Assembly (NCBI GenBank): GCA_030549495.1
Contig: JAUIRK010000786.1
Location: 186,001-250,000, forward strand
Length of the DNA stretch: 64,000 bases
Origin: Nectonema munidae
Taxonomy: Eukaryota; Nematomorpha; Nectonematoida; Nectonematidae
Reading direction: 5' to 3'
In this document: positions 57,531-64,000 of the stretch, in pieces
Numbering within the stretch: position 1 is the stretch's first letter
How the letters are laid out: the number at the start of each line of letters is the position of its first letter
Translations under genes and position numbers: made by a program
Notes under the pieces: generated by a model
Databases searched by the model: none
What the model saw: only the letters and a program-made list of their open reading frames with translations
What the model was told of the DNA's origin: nothing

Positions 57531-58480
57531 TAGCGACTGAAAAATGTTGTTTTACCATATGATTCGCAGAAAAAAAAACTGAATTCCTGAAAGCTGTTTA
57601 GCATTTCCTCTTTTTTAATACATTTTAATATACAAGAATTGTTTGTCTACCAATTTTTTTGTAATATTTTTAAATAAAGATTCTTTCTCTACAAACACTT
57701 TGCATGTTTTCTTTTTTATTTTAATTGTGGTATTGAAAATATTATTAATAAATAACCATATTGCATATATTTAAAAATTTTTTTTAGTTTTTTTCCTTCT
57801 GAGACAAAATGAGCAAAACAGACCTGATAGAAGATTCAAATCCAAAGTTTGCCGACAAAGTGACCAAGAAGTACAACTTGTTGACTAAAAGTGTGCTGAC
57901 AATAAACAACCTCCTCCTTGGTTTAATTAAAGTAAGATGAATGCCTAAGTACTCTTTTCTTGTTAAGAGCCCTTTTGAATGGAGATACATTTTGAAAGAG
58001 CTTCGCTGAAATAAAAATATCTATACTTGAATTGAACTTAGCCGAAAAGCAGTAGCCTGTTTCAAGACACTAGCTTTAATCTAGCTAGCCCTCAAATTTT
58101 AGTCCTCAATCACTCCCACTAGCAGAGACAGATATTCAATTGAAAACACAGAAATAGTTTTAGATTGGTCGGTTTCCAGTATAATTAAATAGTAAAAAAA
58201 ATAAATTTATTATTTCTAATGTTAATTAAAATTGACTGGATAATGAAAGCGGATAAAGATTGCGTGACAACCTTATTTTTGACTTTTTGCACAAAATTTT
58301 TGACTTAAAGAAAAACCTGAAGTCTTTTTAATTGTTCCCTACATTATATCACATTAATAAATAAAATTTTAGGTAAAATAGCTATAGTTTTAAAATATTT
58401 GATATATAGCAAAATTACTTATACTGACTTTTCGCAATTTTTGAGTGGAAAAATTTCAAAAAATAGAACAAAAAATATTC
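57531..58480. other. Non-coding, nothing recognised
   Basis: AT-rich, no supported feature. The - strand open frame at 57784-57990 has no recognised domain. Confidence 0.4.
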
Positions 58481-58487
58481 AAACTAA

Positions 58488-59560
58488 TATAAAATTGGTT
58501 TGCAGTGACTTTTTATTTTTTTAAATGAATTTTTCACTTTAATTACTTTTGTTCGCACTGGAAAGGGTGTATCTTGGAAAAAATTTCTTAGGTAACATGA
58601 AGTACCTTTGATACAATTGGCATAAAATCTAAAATAAATTTTTCATTTTTACTTTTTTTTGTGAATTACTTTAAAAAATGAGTCCTTAAGCATTTATTTT
58701 AATCAAGTTAGACTACAAAAACTTCATTTTATTCATAAATATTCTTTTATTTTATAACGTTAATTTAATAATAATTTACATTCTCCATATTTTAAAATTT
58801 TGGAAGTAAATGTCAAAAGATTTATTGCAGTTAACAGGATTTGAACTTTAATAGCTCTAGAGATCATTTTTTCTAGTTCACGTTGGTTTTAACCCATTAA
58901 GTCTCAATGCTCCCATTTGAGAACATAAGTAATTTCATCTTCGCCTGCTTTTTTCAATGACTTTGGATATAAATCGTCTGCGTTTTTTTAGATATCGTCT
59001 GATTTCTATGGTACTTAATGGGTTAAACTTGTATGAGATTTTTAATGACTTTTTGTGTTCCCAAATAAAAGTGCTATTTTTCAACTATTTTTCTTTTCAC
59101 TATATATTTTATAAAAGACCAACTGTTTTCGATTGGTTTGGAGCCCCAAAACGAGAAGTTTAAGATTTCCTTTGTAGAATTTTGAATGATGAAACGTGAA
59201 TAACCATTTTTAAAACTTTTTACATTTTTTGGCTTTATTAAAACAGTATTAGACAAAATGAATTTTTAACTTTTTATTGACATAAAAATTTTTTTTAGAC
59301 TTTATTAAAAATTAAAAAAAAATAAAAGAAAAAAATAGTATATAAAATTGGTTAGCAGTGTCTTTTTGTTTTTTAGTTCACTTTTTTCCACTGGAGGTCA
59401 CCTTTGAAAAAAGAGAGATTTGAGCGACATTACATTTACACCAATCAAATGATACCATTTTCAAACCTTTTCTTGAGTTTTTATTAATTTCAGTGAAGAG
59501 CATGGTATTTTAAAATCAAAGGGTGTGAAACTTACTTTGTCCTTATCATGAGATTTTAGA
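58488..59560. repeat. Diverged direct repeat pair
   Basis: 58488-58580 (ATATAAAATTGGTTTGCAGT, GACTTTTTATTTTTTT, CACTGGAAAGGG) recurs at 59338-59410 (ATATAAAATTGGTTAGCAGT, GTCTTTTTGTTTTTTAG, CACTGGAGGTCACC), about 850 bp on, same orientation. Partial matches continue downstream in both. No protein is recognised; could be two copies of an old non-coding repeat. A piggyBac-type MITE lies between them. Confidence 0.5.
58893..59022. mobile_element. piggyBac-type MITE with TTAA target
   Basis: 130-bp element with ends CCCATTAAGTCTCAATG and, inverted, CCCATTAAGTACC, directly flanked by TTAA at 58889-58892 and 59023-59026. CCC-beginning ends at TTAA sites are diagnostic of the piggyBac group. The ends do not obviously match the piggyBac transposase copy at 33-35 kb. 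Confidence 0.8.
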
Positions 59561-61361
59561 ATTACGAAATGTAGTTTTCAATTCCATTTTTTCGACAATT
59601 GAACGTGAAAAAACTGTTTCCTCAATTCAACTCCCAAATGACTATATGACTTCCATAACTCTGTTCAGATTATATAATATTTTCATCATATATAACATTA
59701 TATTTTATAGTTGTAAAAAGCATCATTTTATGCATACTTTACGGCTCGTTTTTATATGCTTTTTAAATTAAACTATAACACTTTTTGCAATCTATTTCTA
59801 CACTTTAATTGAGAATTATGCATATGTTTGCCAAATGGGAATATAAGCTGACGATGTTTCAGTTATGGAAGAGTTTTTTCCATAAATAGGTAATTTGCCA
59901 ATAGAATTTGTAAAGTAGAAAACATGTAAATAACTATAATTTTCTACATCAATTTCTTTTAAATGAACGATTTAACACAAGAAGGAGCAGTGTGAATTCT
60001 TTAACTTTATTATGAATGACAAAATGTTAAATATTTATATTCTTTCATATCAAAAAAGTTGTAAAAATAAGAATACTTATTATTATTGCACAACTAAGTT
60101 CATCAACATAAGACCACGTTTCTAGGATGTTTCCTTCACGAAAGTTAAGCCTTCGCGTTTCATTCCAACGAATTGACATTTTACATCACATGACCTTTCA
60201 ACTGGATAAAAGAATAGTATTTGATCCTTCAGTTAAAGATCTTTTGAATCTTCCTTTTTGATTTTTCTAGAAAGAACTTTTTCGTTTTTTTAATTAGCTC
60301 AAGATTTTATCCTATTTTTGCCGTAAATTTCAATGGTGTAATTTTTGAACATTCAAATGTCCTGGAGCTTAAATATAAAAACTCACTGACTAACTTTCTT
60401 AACTAACGAACAAACAAAATGTACATTGAACGATGAAGTCTTAATTGAAACAGCCTTCGTTCACACGGTCGTGGCTGAAGAGGCGTTTCTCCATGACTAC
60501 AATAGTACTTCCTTTTTACGGTAATTATACGTTCATAATTGAATCCGTGTAAGAGCGAGTCGAAATATTTCAGGCTTTGAATTTTATACATGCAGATTGT
60601 GTTATTATCCACCACCATTCCAAGAAAATATGAGGTGAGTACCTTACGTCAAGTTAATATTGATAAACTATAATATTTACATGTCCATGTTTTTTATACT
60701 TCCAATATAGAGCAGATATTGATAGTAATCCAAGATCAACTGAAAGGAGAAGTAAAAAACTTTATTTATATTGAACTTGTATCAAACGAGACAGAAATAT
60801 CTGCTATGAAAAATGTACAGACATAAAAACTAATAACTTTCGAAGCGTTTCATTTCAGATTAATTAAAATGATTTCCAAAAAAATTACTCATTTTACCTT
60901 TAAAATGGCGTGCATCTAAAAATTGGGAATTGGAAAGAAATTCATGCGCCAATTTTATAAACCATTTTGAATCTCGCTATATTTAACATTTTCATGAATC
61001 GATATTTTTGATTATATACGGAAAAATAATTTGGAATCAAAAAACCCAGAATCAACTTACTGGGAATCAAAAAAGTGCGAATTAACATACCTAGAACCAT
61101 TCATTTATACTTCCTAGATAAACTAAAGTTAACATAACTGTAAGATTTTGTAGAGACATTTTTTTAGTAAATTAACTAACACGTAGTTAATTCAAAATTA
61201 TGTTTCAAATTAAAAGTATGAGTTATAAGAATACTTTTTTTAGTATTATTCAACCTCTCTAATGAATGGTTTTTTGTTGTTTTTTTAAATTATCTTTATA
61301 TTTCAACTAAACATTTGAGCTTAAATATGGAATTTCTTATAAATGCTTTCAAATCTTTTAG
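59561..61361. other. Non-coding; probable hydroxylase intron
   Basis: AT-rich, ends in the acceptor CAAATCTTTTAG for the exon at 61362. N-terminal exons of the hydroxylase are expected upstream but were not recognised. Confidence 0.4.
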
Positions 61362-61530
61362 GTGCGTAACTTGGAGGTTGATAAATTGGAAATTGAGAAA
61401 TTATTCCCGGATACACAGTTGTACAAAGCCAGACTATATCTTAAACATTCAGAAAAACACGAACAATTGGTTTATAGAATTCTCAAAGATATAGAAGGTG
61501 TTACCGTGTATCAGTTTAAGGAAAAAAATG
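61362..61530 (+). CDS. Aromatic amino acid hydroxylase, ACT-like regulatory exon
   Basis: Encodes VRNLEVDKLEIEKLFPDTQ, LYKARLYLKHSEKHEQL, VYRILKDIEGVTVYQFKEKN. The second half fits the ACT regulatory domain of phenylalanine, tyrosine and tryptophan hydroxylases (FEIFVDCDINREQLNDIFHL then LK in tryptophan hydroxylase). Acceptor TTTTAG|GTG (phase 0); donor AATG|GTAAAC (phase 1), which completes a glutamate codon (G|AA) with the exon at 62705. The join reads KEKNETIWVP, parallel to DKKKDTVPWFP in vertebrate phenylalanine hydroxylase. The ACT similarity is modest; the exact join to a clear hydroxylase exon is the stronger evidence. Confidence 0.7.
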
Positions 61531-61971
61531 GTAAACGTTTAATATTTTATCAATATGTAAAGTTTGCCTTGGTTTATCCATGGTAAAATTTAAAACAAAA
61601 AAACATGAAAGTAATATTTATGCATAGTGATAAACCATCTCATTCATAAGTTGCATTTTCATTTTAGAATGCTTACCAACTTACAAATACTTTTGACACA
61701 AAATCTTATATTATTATGGGCAAGATAGAATTACAGCGTGAAGATGCAGTTTTCAAGGTTAATGCCGCCTGAGCAGGTGCTAGTTTCGTCGCCCCTCAAA
61801 ATTACACTTCAAATGATTTATGAAAAGCTAATTAAAAACTGGAATAAAAGTGTTGCAAAAGATTATTACATCAATATTTAAGTCTAAAATATCTCAATTA
61901 AATTTCTATTCATGATATAATGGACTTTTTTATAATTAACTTTCCTTTGATCTCGCCCCATAGGTCTAGAG

Positions 61972-62300
61972 CAGCGTTTCTCAAACGGTGTTCTGCAGAA
62001 ACCTGGGGTTTCGCAAAAGTGTTCCTTACGTGTTCCGCGAGAAATACTAAGATAAGCTAATGCTCTTTTAAGTTTTTATTTCATTTCATAATCATAATGT
62101 TTCTGTAAATTGAGGGCATACTAAGTTACTGATAATATTTGCATGCACTCATAATTAATGTGATAATTAAGCAAATCATCACAGTATATTAAAATCACCC
62201 GTTCTAAATATATGAAATTTCATTGAAAAAGAAAGCAGAGCAGTAATCTTCAAAATTTTGTTCTTCAAAGAGCTAAGGTAGCTTTATATCAGATTGCCAA
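61972..62300. mobile_element. hAT-type element end in hydroxylase intron
   Basis: A CAGCGTTTCTCAAACGGTG terminus at 61972, followed by TTCTGCAGAAACCTGGGG and GTGTTCCGCGAGAAATAC, common subterminal wording in animal hAT MITEs. Preceded by gtctagag, a hAT-like target. The inner boundary is unknown. A possible mate is the inverted end at 63593, but coding exons lie between them (see findings). Confidence 0.6.
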
Positions 62301-62704
62301 ATCTCAAATGAAAACACTTATAACCGTTTCAGCCTTTTGTTTCCGAAAATTAATCTCCTGCATTCTTTTTGAATGCACTTTCCTATAACTTAAAACTGAC
62401 GGATGCATGTGACCTACTCTGTGTAAAGGGGTGATTTAATTTCAAAACAAAAAACCAAGTTATAACACTCCAAACGCTTCAAATGATTTATGATTCAAAA
62501 ATATGGATCCGCATAAACAAATACTCCAAGTTGTGTAGCAAAGCTATATTATTTAAGTGGCTCTACTTGATTTAACAATTTTGTTGGCTACAGCTATTTT
62601 TCAAATAGCGAACTAATGGGACACTTGAAAAGAAAACTCTACAATCGACAAAACTTTGAATTAGATGACAAAAATATTTTCTAAAGTGAATTTTATATTT
62701 TTAG

Positions 62705-62796
62705 AAACTATATGGGTTCCATTACAAATAACTGATCTTGATTACTGTTGCAAAGTTCGCACGGATTATGAACCATGCTTAGATAGCACTCATCCA
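62705..62796 (+). CDS. Aromatic amino acid hydroxylase, start of catalytic domain
   Basis: Encodes (E)TIWVPLQITDLDYCCK, VRTDYEPCLDSTHP. This matches the opening of the catalytic domain: tyrosine hydroxylase has PWFPRKVSELDKCHHL, VTKFDPDLDLDHP. The cysteine, the T.(F/Y)(D/E)P pattern and LD..HP favour tyrosine hydroxylase over phenylalanine or tryptophan hydroxylase, which have ILSYGAELDADHP-type sequence. Acceptor TATATTTTTAG|AA; donor CATCCA|GTATTT in phase 0. The enzyme uses tetrahydrobiopterin, iron and oxygen to make L-DOPA, the first step to catecholamines (in arthropods also to cuticle tanning). Confidence 0.8.
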
Positions 62797-62853
62797 GTAT
62801 TTGTTATTATATTTTTTCATTTGAATTCACATTCCTCTTTTTCACGTTTTTAG

Positions 62854-62921
62854 GGCTTCAATGACAAAGTTTATCAGGCTAGAAGGAAAGAAATTGCAAA
62901 AATTGCTGAAGAATACAAAAT
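62854..62921 (+). CDS. Aromatic amino acid hydroxylase, small exon
   Basis: Encodes GFNDKVYQARRKEIAKIAEE then YK, matching tyrosine hydroxylase [20 protein letters not shown] / YR. Acceptor CACGTTTTTAG|GGC (phase 0), donor AAAAT|GTAGGC (phase 2). Introns on both sides are only 57 and 55 bp. Assigned by family alignment and phase. Confidence 0.85.
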
Positions 62922-62976
62922 GTAGGCTTAATTTTCGTTATTTCTTCAAAATTAATTCAATATGCACTTTTGCCAG

Positions 62977-63027
62977 GAACACATTGCTGCCTACAATAGA
63001 ATATAATGACACTGAAATAGAAACTTG
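62977..63027 (+). CDS. Aromatic amino acid hydroxylase, small exon, divergent loop
   Basis: Joined to the previous exon it reads YKMNTLLPTIEYNDTEIETW. The family has Y(R/K)HGDPIPRVEYTxEEIxTW with identical spacing, so the frame and joins are right, but HGDPIPR is replaced by MNTLLPT, while P, EY, E-I and TW persist. Acceptor TTTGCCAG|GAAC; donor ACTTG|GTATGC (phase 2). The iron ligands (HxxxxH ... E) would lie in exons beyond the right edge. The gene may be a divergent paralogue or the loop may have changed in this lineage. Confidence 0.7.
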
Positions 63028-63060
63028 GTATGCTTCTAACTTATCTTTAATCCTCTAAAC

Positions 63061-63593
63061 CAGTGGTTCTCAACCGCGGCCCTTAACATCTGGGTTTGCG
63101 GCCCACATAGCAATGTTGCAAAAGGAATAAGCTAACAAAGCACATTAAAAGCCTCAGAATTTCGCAAATTTATTGATCTAATATTTGTACTCTTCATAGG
63201 TTGTATTTTAGTTTTGTATCTATGATCTGTTCTTAAATTTTGGCTACACACCACGTGTCTATGGCAATGCTGGATTTAAAAAAGGGAGCAATCTCCCATC
63301 CTCCATTGTTGAGCTTATCAATTTAAAGTTTAATCAATGTAAACTGATTTTCTGAATGAAGAGTTGTTCTTCAGATGTGAAAGGTGTTATCAGTTGATAT
63401 TGTCTATGGACTAAGGATAAAAATAATCCGTACATACTTTTCGATATCTGTCCTTTCACATCTTAAAATTGACTTTATTTTTAAAACAAATTCATTTTCC
63501 AATATAATGTGTTTTTAAAAGAATTATTAAAGAAGAATTATTTTTAAAGTAATATCAAAGGGTTCCTCGCCAATAAAAGTTTGGGAAACTCTG
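63061..63593. mobile_element. hAT-type ends in hydroxylase intron
   Basis: A CAGTGGTTCTCAACCGCGG terminus at 63061 and an inverted terminus at 63593 (read inward CAGAGTTTCCCAAACTTTTA, TTGGCGAGGAACCC). The two ends differ in wording and lack matching TSDs (ctctaaac before, atttagag after), so they may belong to two elements. The interior is non-coding. Confidence 0.5.
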
Positions 63594-63601
63594 ATTTAGA
63601 G

Positions 63602-64000
63602 TATTACTCGTATTTCTCAATGAATGTTTAGTCATTTTATGTCACGGACTAAAGGCAAGTTCTTCTTTCAGAAAATCAAAATAAACTTTTTGTATGCTCA
63701 AAATATGAGCATGTTATCAAAAAAAACAGAAAATAACATATCAAAACTGATCTAGAGAATCACACGTATACATAACTATACAAGTATACATAACTCTTCT
63801 TTCAGAAAATGAAACTTTTAATTGAACTTTAACACTGATATGCTAAAAAATTAGAGGTGGGTTGGGAGGGGATGCGATTGTTTCTTCTAAATCCGGCACT
63901 GCTTTGTAGGATCGATATCGTGGTTTTGAATAACTTTTTTCAAGTGCTCATGGCGGTTTCGAATGTATTTTGAAAGGAATTTTACAACATCTAGGAAATT
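63602..64000. other. Hydroxylase intron to window edge
   Basis: No further hydroxylase exon was recognised; the next should encode the region after TW (VYxxLxxLYxTHAC). Confidence 0.4.

Noticed and set aside
61972-63593. A single hAT element that captured host exons
   Set aside because: The exon outside the left end joins in phase to those inside and the protein alignment continues, so the exons are native. The similar flanks may only reflect the hAT target preference. Kept as a question in the findings.

Overview
This is a stretch of AT-rich nuclear DNA from an invertebrate animal. It holds spliced, metazoan-type genes, no bacterial gene organisation, and a very dense load of DNA transposons, LINEs and tRNA-derived SINEs. 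Several introns are short (about 55 to 105 bp). An arthropod, possibly a small crustacean, would fit, but that assignment is inference and weak.

Two host genes can be supported, both on the + strand and both incomplete. (1) A gamma/delta-type sarcoglycan has its transmembrane exon at 12009-12181 and three C-terminal exons at 22562-22681, 22787-22859 and 26756-27065, followed by a close AATAAA. About 60 residues of the extracellular region are missing and should lie in the 10.4 kb intron; a weak candidate exon is at 15947-16054. (2) An aromatic amino acid hydroxylase, closest to tyrosine hydroxylase, has an ACT-like regulatory exon at 61362-61530 and three small exons at 62705-63027 that open the catalytic domain. 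It runs off the right edge, and a normally conserved loop in it is strongly altered.

The rest is mostly mobile DNA. Left end (0-9 kb): a hAT MITE, a + strand LINE scrap, and a - strand LINE split by a 2.8 kb ZMYM-like hAT element with an 8-bp target duplication. Sarcoglycan intron (12-22.5 kb): a LINE 3' end with a (GAT)n tail, SINEs, a 3.1 kb Mutator-like (MULE) foldback element with 0.88 kb near-identical arms, a 0.6 kb relative, and a hAT MITE. 28-32 kb: a Jockey-like LINE. 31.9-37.6 kb: a nest in which a piggyBac, itself split by a hAT MITE, sits between complementary, oppositely oriented halves of one hAT family. 38.8-41 kb: a decayed pogo/Tigger transposase. 42-45.7 kb: a second LINE of the first family, carrying a SINE. 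46.4-49 kb: a second copy of an unidentified repeat also found at 7.8-8.8 kb, with two MITEs added since divergence. 49.4-50.5 kb: a foldback element whose arms are tandem arrays of a 15-16 bp unit. 52.8-55.4 kb: a BED-finger hAT.

The most unusual signal is the set of elements whose terminal repeats are written as short repeated phrases (GGACATTTCTCGCC, GGACATTTGCCCGAT, AAAACGGCCAAAACC). Where both ends are present they are flanked by 9-bp direct repeats, and the largest contains remnants of a MULE transposase. This ties the phrase-array ends to the Mutator superfamily. No complete intact transposase gene is visible; the piggyBac is nearest.
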